DNA from: Actinomycetes bacterium
Lineage (GTDB): Bacteria > Actinomycetota > Acidimicrobiia > Acidimicrobiales > Ilumatobacteraceae
NCBI GenBank assembly: GCA_025356335.1
Contig: JANXUF010000063.1
Location: forward strand, 1 to 64,000
Length of the DNA stretch: 64,000 bases
Reading direction: 5' to 3'
The notes beneath the pieces are model-generated. The model was not told the origin of the DNA. It was given only the letters and a program-made list of their open reading frames with translations, and ran no database searches. Position 1 is the stretch's first letter. Each line of letters starts with the position of its first letter. Shown here one piece after another: positions 9,471-17,775 of the stretch. The translations under genes were made by a program, and so were the position numbers.

Positions 9471-9926
9471 TCAGGTCGACGAAACCGGCTGCCCGTGTAG
9501 TGCTGCGCGCAGCCCTGCGGCCGCCTTGTCGCCGATCCGTTTGAACGCTGCCGCCAGCGCGAAGTCGGCGAAACGGAAGATGCCGTGGAGCGTCAGGTCT
9601 GCCTGATAGGTGACGACGCTGCCGCCGGAGTCGGCAGCCGCCTGGATGGTGATGTGGTCGATGGCCGTCATCATCTTCGTGTCAGCTCTGGCGCTGAACG
9701 AGTGAGGAGCATCGAACTCGATCGTCTTGTATCGCATCGTGATGTTGCGACCCGGTCCTTTGACGAGCAGATCGAACACCGAGCCGGGACCGGCACCATT
9801 GCCTTCGACCTGCTCGACGTGCAACGTGCCAGGATCCCACTCGGCAAAATTGCGCAGATCCGACATGTAGGCGAACGCCTTGTCGGGTTCCAGCGGGGTA
9901 CGGACGGTGGTGGTGTAGCGAGCCAT
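9471..9926 (-). CDS. SRPBCC-family protein (polyketide cyclase/START-like)
   Basis: 151 aa, the usual length for a single SRPBCC (Bet v1-like) helix-grip domain. The sequence begins ARYTTTVRTPLEPDKAFAYMSDLRNFAEWDPG, which matches the first strand and the helix-turn of this fold. It continues with VKGPGRNITMRYKTIEFDAPHSF and ends in the long C-terminal helix (FADFALAAAFKRIGDKAAAGL). Such proteins bind hydrophobic ligands or act as cyclases. No catalytic assignment can be made. It is divergent from the LLM oxidoreductase gene across a 164-base gap. Confidence 0.8.
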   Translation of the reverse strand: MARYTTTVRTPLEPDKAFAYMSDLRNFAEWDPGTLHVEQVEGNGAGPGSVFDLLVKGPGRNITMRYKTIEFDAPHSFSARADTKMMTAIDHITIQAAADSGGSVVTYQADLTLHGIFRFADFALAAAFKRIGDKAAAGLRAALHGQPVSST

Positions 9927-10090
9927 GGCATTCCTTCGACCGAGACGAATGAAAAGCGACGCACCATCGGCGACGCGCCGCCTCCATGTCTATCCACTCC
10001 GAGCGAGTCTCCAACAGGGAAGCAGTGGATCGACCGGCGGTGATCCGAGCGGTTGGCCTGTGGCCGGGCCGGCTCGGTAGCGTCACGACG

Positions 10091-11002
10091 GTGAAGTTCT
10101 CCCTATGGACATCGAACAGCCGCCCATGGTCGGAAATCCTCGACCTCGCAACCTATGCCGACGCCAACGGCTGGCACAGCTTGTGGTTTGCAGACCATTT
10201 CATGTCGCAGACGCCGGACAACACGCCTGGCAGCGACCCAGCGCTCGAGTGTTGGACCGTGCTCGCGGCGCTCGCTGTCGCAGTGCAGCGCCTGCGGTTG
10301 ACGTCGATGGTCTCTCCGGTGACGATCCATCATCCCGTCGTCCTCGCCAAGCGGGTTGCAACGGTCGACCAGATCAGCGACGGTCGAGCAGTGCTCGGTC
10401 TCGGGGCCGGCTGGCAGGTCAACGAGCACGCCGGCTACGGGTTCGGGCTACCGGAACCGAAGGAACGCGTCAACCACTTCATCGAGGCGATCCAGGTCAT
10501 ACGCCAACTCCTCGACGCCGAACGGGCAAACTTCAGCGGACCGAACTACACGCTCACCGACGCACCGTTCGAGCCGAAGTCCGTCCAGTCGCCGCTGCCG
10601 ATCCTCGTCGGCACGAGCGGCGCCCGCATGTTGAAAGCGACGGCGATGTGGGCGAACGAGTGGAACACGTGGGGCGATCCGGCGGCCGTGCGTTCGGTGA
10701 CGGAGAAGTTCTCTGCGGCGTGTGAGAGCGTCGACCGAGATCCAGCAACGATCCGTCGGTCGGCGCAGGCGATGGTGTTCTTCGCCAACGACGACGCAGG
10801 TCGCCAGAAGATGCTCAGCCGAGCGCCGCAAGGCCGGTCGATCGTCGGCAACGGTGCGCAGATCGCCGAGGTGATCGCCGAGTACGCCGCCGACGGCGTT
10901 GACGAGTTCGCCTTGACCGAGTTCACCCTCGGTGCGTCGCCAGAGCAGCGCCGCGAATCGGTCGAGCGGTTCCACGAAGAAGTCGCCAGCCAGTTCGCCT
11001 GA
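10091..11002 (+). CDS. Luciferase-like (LLM) F420-dependent oxidoreductase
   Basis: 303 aa TIM-barrel protein of the bacterial luciferase superfamily. Typical segments are WSEILDLATYADANGWHSLWFADHF, LTSMVSPVTIHHPVVLAKRVATVDQISDGRAVLGLGAGW and PLPILVGTSGARMLKATAMWANEWN. Actinobacterial members of this shape usually use coenzyme F420; some use FMN. The substrate is unknown. GTG at 10091 is preferred because FSLWTSNSRPW then forms the first barrel strand; in-frame upstream starts would add unrelated residues. An imperfect 22-bp inverted repeat follows the gene. Confidence 0.82.
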   Translation: MKFSLWTSNSRPWSEILDLATYADANGWHSLWFADHFMSQTPDNTPGSDPALECWTVLAALAVAVQRLRLTSMVSPVTIHHPVVLAKRVATVDQISDGRAVLGLGAGWQVNEHAGYGFGLPEPKERVNHFIEAIQVIRQLLDAERANFSGPNYTLTDAPFEPKSVQSPLPILVGTSGARMLKATAMWANEWNTWGDPAAVRSVTEKFSAACESVDRDPATIRRSAQAMVFFANDDAGRQKMLSRAPQGRSIVGNGAQIAEVIAEYAADGVDEFALTEFTLGASPEQRRESVERFHEEVASQFA

Positions 11003-11050
11003 CCCCGAAATCCAAACCTGACCCGAATCCAGACCGAGCCGACATCCGAA

Positions 11051-11094
11051 CTGAGTCCGAATGTGCACCGCCGGCGGTGCACATCGGGACTCAG
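11051..11094 (+). terminator. Strong inverted repeat downstream of the LLM gene
   Basis: Arms at 11051-11072 and 11073-11094 are complementary at 20 of 22 positions, with CTGAGTCC and GTGCACCGCC on the left arm. A weak T run (GTTTGT) follows. It lies between an operon end and the start of the methyltransferase operon, so a terminator role is likely. Confidence 0.65.
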
Positions 11095-11170
11095 TTTGTC
11101 GGGGTGGGGATTGGCGGGACGAGTGGACCGGGAATAGACGGCTATCTGGGAAAAGTGCTAATGTTCCACC

Positions 11171-11258
11171 ATGCGGTACCGTTCCGCATCGTGACCCAAC
11201 ACGGGGGTCGAGGCGAGCTGCCTGACCAACGTGCAGCAGCCCAATCCGGGGAGACCGC
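11171..11258 (+). other. Leader of the methyltransferase operon, with small hairpins
   Basis: The 256-base gap before the corrinoid gene contains ATGCGG/CCGCAT arms at 11171-11176 and 11184-11189, then GCTGC/GCAGC arms nearer the start codon, and GGGGAG just upstream of ATG 11259 as the ribosome-binding site. The structured look suggests a regulated leader, but the region does not match a cobalamin riboswitch that I can recognise. A riboswitch claim is not supported. Confidence 0.3.
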
Positions 11259-11990
11259 ATGAGCGACGACGACTACGACGAGATTGACCTGGCGAGCCTC
11301 TCCGACGACGAGCTCACCAAGCAGATGCACGACGATCTCTACGACGGATTGGCCGAGGAGATCATCGAGGGAACGACGATTCTCCTCGATCGTGGCTGGG
11401 GTCCCGAGAAGGTGCTCGCCGAGGCGCTCGTCGAAGGCATGCGCATCGTCGGGATCGACTTCCGTGACGGCATTCTCTTCGTTCCCGAAGTGCTGCTGTC
11501 GGCGAACGCCATGAAGGGCGGCATGGCCATCCTTCGGCCGCTGCTCGCCGAGACCGGTGCTGAGCCGATCGGCAAGGTCGTCATCGGGACGGTAAAAGGC
11601 GACATCCACGACATCGGCAAGAACCTCGTGGCGATGATGCTCGAGGGCGCTGGATTCGAGGTGTTCGACATCGGCATCAACTCCGACGTCGACAAGTATC
11701 TGGCGGCGCTCGAAGAGCACCAGCCGGACATCCTCGGGCTGTCGGCGCTGTTGACGACGACGATGCCGTACATGAAGGTCGTCATCGACACGCTCGCCGC
11801 GAAGGGGTTGCGCGAGAAGTACATCGTGCTCGTCGGCGGGGCGCCGCTCAACGAGGAGTTCAGCGCAGCAATCGGTGCCGACGCATACTGCCGTGACGCA
11901 GCGGTTGCCGCAGAGATGGCCAAGTCGATGATTCTCGCCCGCCGAAACCTGCGCCGCGCCGAGCCGCCAGGACCGTCCGTCGCATCATGA
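11259..11990 (+). CDS. Corrinoid (B12-binding) methyl-carrier protein, MtbC/MttC type
   Basis: 243 aa. The N-terminal helical cap (about residues 10-95: TTILLDRGWGPEKVLAEALVEGM, FVPEVLLSANAMKGGM) precedes a Rossmann-like B12 domain with the base-off signature GDIHDIGKNLV, where His117 would be the lower cobalt ligand. Later come GLSALLTTTM and the final glycine-rich VGGAPLNEEF. These proteins shuttle a methyl group between a substrate methyltransferase and an acceptor methyltransferase. It is the first gene of a seven-gene operon that contains both methyltransferases and an activator. The start has a good GGGGAG site. Confidence 0.93.
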   Translation: MSDDDYDEIDLASLSDDELTKQMHDDLYDGLAEEIIEGTTILLDRGWGPEKVLAEALVEGMRIVGIDFRDGILFVPEVLLSANAMKGGMAILRPLLAETGAEPIGKVVIGTVKGDIHDIGKNLVAMMLEGAGFEVFDIGINSDVDKYLAALEEHQPDILGLSALLTTTMPYMKVVIDTLAAKGLREKYIVLVGGAPLNEEFSAAIGADAYCRDAAVAAEMAKSMILARRNLRRAEPPGPSVAS

Positions 11991-12003
11991 TCGGCGGCAC
12001 CGA

Positions 12004-12693
12004 GTGGCCGGTGAGCGCGACGTGACCAAGCCGTTGGTGCTCGCCTGTGGCGCGCTCGTCGCCGAGTTGCGCGCCGTGTTGACCCAACACGGACTTGCAG
12101 ACGCGGTCGAGGTCCGCTACCTCCCCGCCAACCTGCACAACCGACCGGAGCAGATCGTGCCGGTCCTCGAGGTCGAGTTGGCCGCAGCCGGGCGTGATGC
12201 AGCCGACGGGTCCGACGCCGACGAGCACGCCGATCATGCACCGGCGGGCGACGATCGCACGGTGCTCATCGGCTATGCCGACTGCGGTACGGGCGGCATG
12301 CTCGACCGTTGGCTGTCGAAGCTGCAGCTGACGATGCCGAACGTCGTCCGCCTACCGGGTGCGCACTGCTACGAGTTCTTCTCCGGGGCGGAATTGTTCG
12401 CTGCGATGCACGACGAAGCGCCAGGCACCTTCTACCTGACCGATTTTCTCGCCAGGCACTTCGACGCGCTCGTCTGGAAGGGCCTCGGCCTCGATCGTCA
12501 TCCACAACTGCGTGACGCCTATTTCGCCAACTACACCCGCGTGATGCTGATCTCACAGTCGACCGACCAGGCGGTGATCGAAGCGGGCCGCAGCGCTGCT
12601 GCACATCTCGGGCTGGCGTTCGAGCACCGACACGTCGGCCGCGACGGACTCGGCGATGCCGTCAACGTGACGCTCACCCGAAAGGTCGCATGA
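12004..12693 (+). CDS. DUF1638 protein of the corrinoid methyltransferase operon
   Basis: 229 aa. It shows the DUF1638 pattern: LVLACGALVAEL at the start, YLPANLHNRPEQI, a glycine- and cysteine-rich GYADCGTGGMLD, LPGAHCYEFFSG, and GTFYLTDFLARHFD. Genes of this family repeatedly accompany methylamine-type corrinoid methyltransferases, but their biochemical role is not established. An acidic, low-complexity insert (around residues 63-82) separates the first two conserved blocks. GTG at 12004 starts 13 bases after the corrinoid gene; GTG at 12022 is equally plausible and would place VTKPLVLACG at the start. The stop overlaps the next start by 4 bases. Confidence 0.82.
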   Translation: MAGERDVTKPLVLACGALVAELRAVLTQHGLADAVEVRYLPANLHNRPEQIVPVLEVELAAAGRDAADGSDADEHADHAPAGDDRTVLIGYADCGTGGMLDRWLSKLQLTMPNVVRLPGAHCYEFFSGAELFAAMHDEAPGTFYLTDFLARHFDALVWKGLGLDRHPQLRDAYFANYTRVMLISQSTDQAVIEAGRSAAAHLGLAFEHRHVGRDGLGDAVNVTLTRKVA

Positions 12694-13232
12694 CGATGCC
12701 CCGCGGCAGCAACAATCCCGAGATCGTGACGATCTACTGGCGCGACATACCGGCGCAGGTCAATGCGCAGCGCGGCCGCGAACGCCAGCAGATCGTGCTG
12801 CCGGAGAAATTCGAGCGGGCGATCGACCGTGCCAAACGCAAAGCGAAGATCGTCACCGCCCACGAGGACGTCGCCCAGTGGCGCCGGGTCAGCCGTCCGT
12901 GCGGCGAGGATCTCGCTGCAGAAGCCGCTTCGGCTGCCGCAGCGTTGATTGCCGACTATTCCTCTGAGCGACTCGGCAAGTTGGGCTACGCCGGCGGGTT
13001 CGCCGATGCTGGCGGCGGAGGTGTCGAAAGCGACGACATCGAGCGGGTCTCGAGCTCCTTCTCCTCCACCGACCCCGCGATTTCGGGGGACGCCATCGCT
13101 GCGAACACCAACGCTACGAACGCCACCGCCGCAAAGACCACCGCCGCAAAGACCACCGCCGCAAAGACCACCGCCGCAAAGACCACCGCCGCGAAGACCA
13201 CCGCCGAAAATGCAGAGGATCAGCCGTCATGA
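12690..13232 (+). CDS. Virulence-factor-domain protein with C-terminal TAAKT repeats
   Basis: 180 aa. The first ~75 residues (IVTIYWRDIPAQVNAQRGRE, QIVLPEKFERAIDRAKRKAK, DVAQWRR) match the small domain annotated as 'virulence factor' (PF13769 type). Despite the name, it is commonly found in corrinoid methyltransferase operons. The middle is Ala- and Ser-rich. The C-terminus carries five near-perfect TAAKT pentads encoded by a 15-bp tandem repeat, a likely disordered, positively charged tail. It overlaps both neighbours by ATGA, so it is translationally coupled to the DUF1638 and pterin methyltransferase genes. The function is unknown. Confidence 0.78.
   Translation: MTMPRGSNNPEIVTIYWRDIPAQVNAQRGRERQQIVLPEKFERAIDRAKRKAKIVTAHEDVAQWRRVSRPCGEDLAAEAASAAAALIADYSSERLGKLGYAGGFADAGGGGVESDDIERVSSSFSSTDPAISGDAIAANTNATNATAAKTTAAKTTAAKTTAAKTTAAKTTAENAEDQPS
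13126..13200 (+). repeat. 15-bp coding tandem repeat, five copies
   Basis: ACCGCCGCAAAGACC repeats five times in phase (13126-13140 to 13186-13200). Only the last copy differs, by one base (GCG for GCA). It encodes Thr-Ala-Ala-Lys-Thr units. The copies are nearly identical at the DNA level, which points to recent expansion and probably length variation between strains. Confidence 0.95.
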
Positions 13233-14137
13233 CCAACACCGTCATCAGTTCTGCGAGTCGCGAGGTCGTCATCGGTTTCGACCGTCCGTTCGTGATGATC
13301 GGTGAACGCATCAACCCGACAGGGCGCAAGCTCCTCGCAGAGGAGATGAAGGCCGGCGACTTCAGTCGTGTCGAGGCTGACGCCATCGCCCAGGTCGCAG
13401 GTGGCGCCCACATGCTGGACGTCAATGCCGGCATCCCGCTCGCCGACGAGCCAGCACTACTCGCCAGGGCGATCCAACTCGTGCAGGCGATCACCGACGT
13501 CCCGCTGTCGATCGATTCTTCGATCATCGCCGCCCTCGAAGCCGGCCTCGCCGTCTACCAGGGCAAGCCGCTCGTCAACTCCGTCACCGGCGAGGACGAG
13601 GTCCTCGAACGGGTGCTCCCGCTCGTCGCCAAGTACGGCGCGGCGGTCGTCGCCATATCGAACGACGAGACCGGCATCAGCATGGATCCGGACGTTCGCT
13701 ATGCCGTCGCCAAGAAGATCGTCGAGCGCGCCGCCGACCATGGGATCCCGTACTCCGACATCGTCGTCGACCCGCTCGTGATGCCGATCGGCGCGCTCGG
13801 CCAGGCGGGCCAGCAGGCGTTCAAGCTCATCCGGCGGCTCCGAGACGAACTCAAGGTCAATACCACATGCGGGGCCGGCAACGTCAGCTTCGGGCTCCCC
13901 AACCGTCAGGTGATCACCGGGACGTTTCTGGCGATGGCGATCGGCGCCGGCATGACCTCGGCGATCACCAATCCGCTGCATGCGGAGATCAAGAGCGCAG
14001 TCATGGCCGCCGATGTGCTGTCCGGCAACGACGGCGACTGCGCAGCCTGGATCAAGGCCAACCGCGACCCGAACGCCGGTGGCGCCGACCGTGAAGCGCG
14101 TGACGCCCGCCGCCGTCGCCGTCCAGCCGGCCAATAG
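13229..14137 (+). CDS. Methyltetrahydrofolate:corrinoid methyltransferase (pterin-binding, MtgA/AcsE-like)
   Basis: 302 aa TIM-barrel pterin-binding enzyme. Recognisable blocks are VMIGERINPTGRK at the start, GGAHMLDVNAGIP, VPLSIDSSIIAALEAGL, PLVNSVTGED, VVAISNDETG and NTTCGAGNVSFGLPNR, all typical of the dihydropteroate-synthase-like methyl-THF methyltransferase family. In this operon it would transfer the methyl group from the corrinoid protein to tetrahydrofolate. Direction is inferred from the neighbouring MttB-type gene. It overlaps the upstream gene by ATGA and ends with an Arg-rich tail. Confidence 0.9.
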   Translation: MTNTVISSASREVVIGFDRPFVMIGERINPTGRKLLAEEMKAGDFSRVEADAIAQVAGGAHMLDVNAGIPLADEPALLARAIQLVQAITDVPLSIDSSIIAALEAGLAVYQGKPLVNSVTGEDEVLERVLPLVAKYGAAVVAISNDETGISMDPDVRYAVAKKIVERAADHGIPYSDIVVDPLVMPIGALGQAGQQAFKLIRRLRDELKVNTTCGAGNVSFGLPNRQVITGTFLAMAIGAGMTSAITNPLHAEIKSAVMAADVLSGNDGDCAAWIKANRDPNAGGADREARDARRRRRPAGQ

Positions 14138-14155
14138 CGGAAACCGCACCTCACC

Positions 14156-16243
14156 ATGACGTCGCACCACGTTGTCTTCACCCCGTCCGGCCATGCCGGC
14201 GTGGTCGACGATGGCACGTCGGTGCTCGACGCGGCCCGGCAGTTGGGTGTCGATCTCGATTCCGTCTGCGGCGGCCGCGGCATCTGCGGCCACTGCCAGG
14301 TGACACCGTCGATCGGTTCGTTCGCCAAGTGGGCGATCACCGCCGAAGCCGGCGCGCTCGGACCGCTCGCCGAGTTCGAGCTCGACTACCACGCCAACCG
14401 TGCGTTGGAACCCGGTAACCGCCTGGGTTGCGCGGCGAAGGTCTGCGGTGACGCCGTCGTCGACGTTCCGGCGGCCAGCCAGGTCCACCGCCAAGTCGTG
14501 CGCAAGGCGTTGAACGTGTCGGCGCTGGTGGTCGATCCGTCGTTCAGTCTCTACTACATCGAGGTCCCCAAAGCGGTGCTCGGTGAGGCGGTCAGCGCTG
14601 CCGGTCTCGTCGCCGATGCCGTCGCTGAACAGCACGGCAGAGGTCGGCCGCGCATCGACCATCTCGTCCTCGCCAGGTTGCAACCGGCGCTGGACAACGA
14701 GGACGGCGCTGCCACGGTTGCGGTCCAACATGGCGACCACGGTGACGTCGTCACGGCGATCTGGCCCGGCTATGTCGATGCTGCATACGGTGTTGCCGTC
14801 GATGTCGGCTCGACGACGATCGCCGGTCACCTGTGCAATCTGTTCACCGGAGAAGCGTTGGCCAGCGCCGGCAGGATGAATCCGCAGATCCGCTTCGGCG
14901 AGGACCTGATGAGTCGCGTGTCGTACGTGATGATGAACCCCGGCGGAGAGAAGCGGCTCACCGCTGCGGTCCGCACGGCACTCGACGAACTCGTCGGCGA
15001 ACTCGTCGAAGCAGCGGGCGTCACGCGTGAGCGGGTGCTCGAGATCGTCATCGTCGGCAACCCGATCATGCATCACCTGGTGCTGGGAATCGACCCCACC
15101 CCGCTCGGTGCTGCGCCGTTCGTCCTGGCGACCGACGAGTCCGTGTCCGGCCCGGCTAAGGACCTCGACCTCGAGCTGGTGAACGCCAAGTTCTACGTCG
15201 GGCCGTGTATCGCCGGTCACGTCGGTGCCGATACGGCCGCTGTGATGTTGGCGGAGGGTCCGCACCGCGGGGCCGACTGGCAACTCGTCGTCGACGTCGG
15301 CACGAATGCCGAGATCGTCCTCGGTAACCGCAAGCGACAGTTCGCTGCTTCCAGCCCCACAGGTCCGGCATTCGAGGGAGCGCAGATCAGCTGTGGTCAG
15401 CGGGCGACGGCCGGTGCGATCGAGAAGGTGCGTATCGACCCGTCGACGCTCGAGGCACGGCTGAAGGTCATCGGTTCTGACGTCTGGAGCGACGAGCCCG
15501 GTTTCGCCGGATCGATCGAATCGACGGGCGTGACCGGTATCTGTGGCTCGGGCATCATCGACGTCATCGGCGAGATGTACCTCGCTGGGGTGATGGACCA
15601 GGACGGCGTCATCAAGGGTGACAACGCCGCACTGTCGCCGCGCGTTGTCGCCGACGGGCGCACGTTCTCGTACGTGATGTACGACTCCGCCGCAGGCGGG
15701 GCCGGCCGCCCGCTGATGGTCACGCAGAACGACGTTCGCGCGATCCAGTTGGCGAAAGCCGCTCTGCGTGCCGGCATCGATCTACTCGTCGAACATGCCG
15801 GCAATCCGCCGCTCGGCGACATCCGCCTCGCCGGGGCATTCGGCGCGCACATCGACCCGCTGCATGCCATGCTGCTCGGACTCGTTCCCGACTGCGAACT
15901 CGCCGGTGTCCGTTCGGTCGGCAACGCCGCTGGCGCCGGAGCGGTGATGGCACTGCTGTCACGCTCCTCACGCACGGAGATGGAGACAGCTGTTCGCCGG
16001 GTCGAGAAGATCGAGACGGCGACCGAGCCGCGGTTCCAGGAGTTGTTCGTCAACGCCATGGCGATGCCGCATGCGACGGTCCCGACACCGCATCTCGCCG
16101 AACTCGTCACGCTGCCGGCCCGAACGCCGAACGCCGGAGGCCGCCAGGGTGGACGCCGCCGAAAGGGTGGCAACGCGAATGAACCGTCCGGTTCACCGGT
16201 GAGCAACATTGACGACGAAATGATCGAGGGGGCTTCTGTATGA
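14156..16243 (+). CDS. Reductive activator of corrinoid protein (2Fe-2S ferredoxin plus ASKHA/DUF4445 domain)
   Basis: 695 aa. The N-terminal ferredoxin domain has Cys38, Cys44, Cys47 and Cys92 in the plant-type 2Fe-2S spacing (VCGGRGICGHC, then RLGCAAKVCG). A linker leads to an ASKHA ATPase-like domain from about residue 210 (GVAVDVGSTTIAGHL; VGNPIMHHL; VVDVGTNAEIVLG; GICGSGIIDVI; LAGAFGAHIDP). This is the RACo/RamA-like architecture that re-reduces inactive Co(II) corrinoid using ATP. It lies 18 bases after the pterin methyltransferase gene and overlaps the MttB-type gene by ATGA. The C-terminal ~60 residues are Arg/Gly-rich and then acidic, and are probably disordered. Confidence 0.92.
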   Translation: MTSHHVVFTPSGHAGVVDDGTSVLDAARQLGVDLDSVCGGRGICGHCQVTPSIGSFAKWAITAEAGALGPLAEFELDYHANRALEPGNRLGCAAKVCGDAVVDVPAASQVHRQVVRKALNVSALVVDPSFSLYYIEVPKAVLGEAVSAAGLVADAVAEQHGRGRPRIDHLVLARLQPALDNEDGAATVAVQHGDHGDVVTAIWPGYVDAAYGVAVDVGSTTIAGHLCNLFTGEALASAGRMNPQIRFGEDLMSRVSYVMMNPGGEKRLTAAVRTALDELVGELVEAAGVTRERVLEIVIVGNPIMHHLVLGIDPTPLGAAPFVLATDESVSGPAKDLDLELVNAKFYVGPCIAGHVGADTAAVMLAEGPHRGADWQLVVDVGTNAEIVLGNRKRQFAASSPTGPAFEGAQISCGQRATAGAIEKVRIDPSTLEARLKVIGSDVWSDEPGFAGSIESTGVTGICGSGIIDVIGEMYLAGVMDQDGVIKGDNAALSPRVVADGRTFSYVMYDSAAGGAGRPLMVTQNDVRAIQLAKAALRAGIDLLVEHAGNPPLGDIRLAGAFGAHIDPLHAMLLGLVPDCELAGVRSVGNAAGAGAVMALLSRSSRTEMETAVRRVEKIETATEPRFQELFVNAMAMPHATVPTPHLAELVTLPARTPNAGGRQGGRRRKGGNANEPSGSPVSNIDDEMIEGASV

Positions 16244-17775
16244 CTGAGCACACGCACGGACGACGGGGCGGGGGCCGCGCCAACCGGCAGACCCTGAGGG
16301 CCCAGGCGGTCGTTCAGAAGGACGCCTTCATGGTCCGCAAGATCAAGCCGTACGAGCTCGTCTCCGAAGAAGGCCTGTCGATCATCGAGCGCAACGCCGA
16401 GACGATTCTCGAACAGGTCGGAATCGAGATCCGCGACTATCCGGAGGCAGTCAAGCGGTTCGCCGCAGCGGGAGCCGACGTGACCGGCAACCGCGTCAGG
16501 TTTCCACGAGGCCTCGCCAAGCGGCTCGTCTCGACAGCTCCGCCGATCTATACGCAGCACGCTCGCAACCCGGTCCACAACGTGCAGATCGGCGGCGACG
16601 CCACCGTCTTTGCGCCGAACTACGGATCGCCGTTCGCCTTCGACCTCGACAACGGCCGCCGCTACGCGACGCTGCACGATTTTCAGAACTTCGTCAAGCT
16701 CGCCTACATGTCGCCGAACCTGCACTACTCGGGCGGCACGGTCTGCGAACCGGTCGACGTACCGGTCAGTAAGCGACACCTCGACATGGTGTACAGCCAT
16801 ATCAAGTACAGCGACAAGGGGTACATGGGATCGGTCACCGCCGGAAGCCGGGCTCAGGATTCCGTCGATCTGTCACGCATCGCTTTCGGCGGCGATCTGC
16901 AGGACCGCACGGTCATGACGAGCCTGATCAACGCCTCCTCTCCGTTGATCTGGGACGCATCGATGCTTGCCGCGGCGGAGATCTATGCCGAGAACAACCA
17001 GGCGACGATCATCACGCCGTTCATCCTCGCCGGCGCGATGGCGCCCGTCACCGCCGCTGGGGTCTGCGCCCAGACGCTCGCCGAATCGTTGGCCGGTATG
17101 GCTTTCACGCAGTTGGTGCGCCCGGGCTCACCGGTGATCTTCGGTTCGTTCGCATCGTCGATCTCGATGCAGACCGGCGCTCCGACGTTCGGTACCCCTG
17201 AGCCGGCACTGGTGCTCTACACCCTGGCTGCGCTGGCTCGCCGTCTCCAGGTCCCGTTCCGCTCCGGTGGCTCGTTGACGGCCTCGAAACTGCCCGACGC
17301 GCAGGCAGCGTACGAGAGCGCAGCGACGCTGCTGCCGACCGTCAATGCCGGCGTCAACTTCGTGCTGCACGCCGCCGGCTGGCTCGAAGGCGGCCTCTCG
17401 ATCGGCTACGAGAAGTTCATCCTCGACGACGACCAGCTCGGGATGATGATGACCTTCGCCGAGGGTCTCGACCTGACCGACAACGGCCAAGCGGTCGACG
17501 CCATCGTCGAGCACGAGCCCGGCATGCATTTTCTCGGCACAGCGCACACACTCGCCAACTTCGAGACAGCGTTCTACCGCTCGACGACCGCCGACAACTC
17601 GAGCTTCGAGCAGTGGACGGAGGACGGTGGCCTCGATGCAGCCCAGCGGGCAAACAAGATATGGAAGAAGCGTTTGAACGACTACGAGGCGCCGCCGCTC
17701 GACGAAGCGATCGACGCCGAGTTGCTCGACTTCATCGCCGCCCGCAAGGCGATCCTGCCGGACGAGTTCGCCTGA
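16240..17775 (+). CDS. Trimethylamine/betaine methyltransferase, MttB family without pyrrolysine
   Basis: 511 aa. It belongs to the COG5598 MttB family, with blocks such as EEGLSIIERNAETILEQVGIEI, VCEPVDVPV, GSVTAGSRAQDSVD, TPFILAGAMAPVTAAGV, PVIFGSFASSISMQTGAPTFGTPE and a C-terminal NDYEAPPLDEAIDAEL. No in-frame TAG interrupts it, so it is a non-pyrrolysine member; characterised ones demethylate glycine betaine, carnitine, proline betaine and similar quaternary amines. The betaine importer nearby makes a quaternary amine likely here. It would methylate the corrinoid protein encoded at 11259. The stop overlaps the reductase start by one base (TGATG). Confidence 0.92.
   Translation: MTEHTHGRRGGGRANRQTLRAQAVVQKDAFMVRKIKPYELVSEEGLSIIERNAETILEQVGIEIRDYPEAVKRFAAAGADVTGNRVRFPRGLAKRLVSTAPPIYTQHARNPVHNVQIGGDATVFAPNYGSPFAFDLDNGRRYATLHDFQNFVKLAYMSPNLHYSGGTVCEPVDVPVSKRHLDMVYSHIKYSDKGYMGSVTAGSRAQDSVDLSRIAFGGDLQDRTVMTSLINASSPLIWDASMLAAAEIYAENNQATIITPFILAGAMAPVTAAGVCAQTLAESLAGMAFTQLVRPGSPVIFGSFASSISMQTGAPTFGTPEPALVLYTLAALARRLQVPFRSGGSLTASKLPDAQAAYESAATLLPTVNAGVNFVLHAAGWLEGGLSIGYEKFILDDDQLGMMMTFAEGLDLTDNGQAVDAIVEHEPGMHFLGTAHTLANFETAFYRSTTADNSSFEQWTEDGGLDAAQRANKIWKKRLNDYEAPPLDEAIDAELLDFIAARKAILPDEFA

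Noticed and set aside
11095-11258. Possible cobalamin or S-adenosylhomocysteine riboswitch before the corrinoid gene
   Set aside because: Local GC-rich stems exist, but the conserved core sequences of those riboswitches could not be found.
13126-13200. CRISPR-like repeat
   Set aside because: Five 15-bp units lie directly next to each other without spacers and inside a coding frame.
13457-15283. 608-codon open frame opposite the pterin methyltransferase and activator genes
   Set aside because: Shadow frame with low-complexity composition; both genes on the plus strand have clear family motifs.
16240-17775. Pyrrolysine-containing MttB
   Set aside because: The frame is open throughout without an in-frame amber codon, so it is a non-pyrrolysine member.
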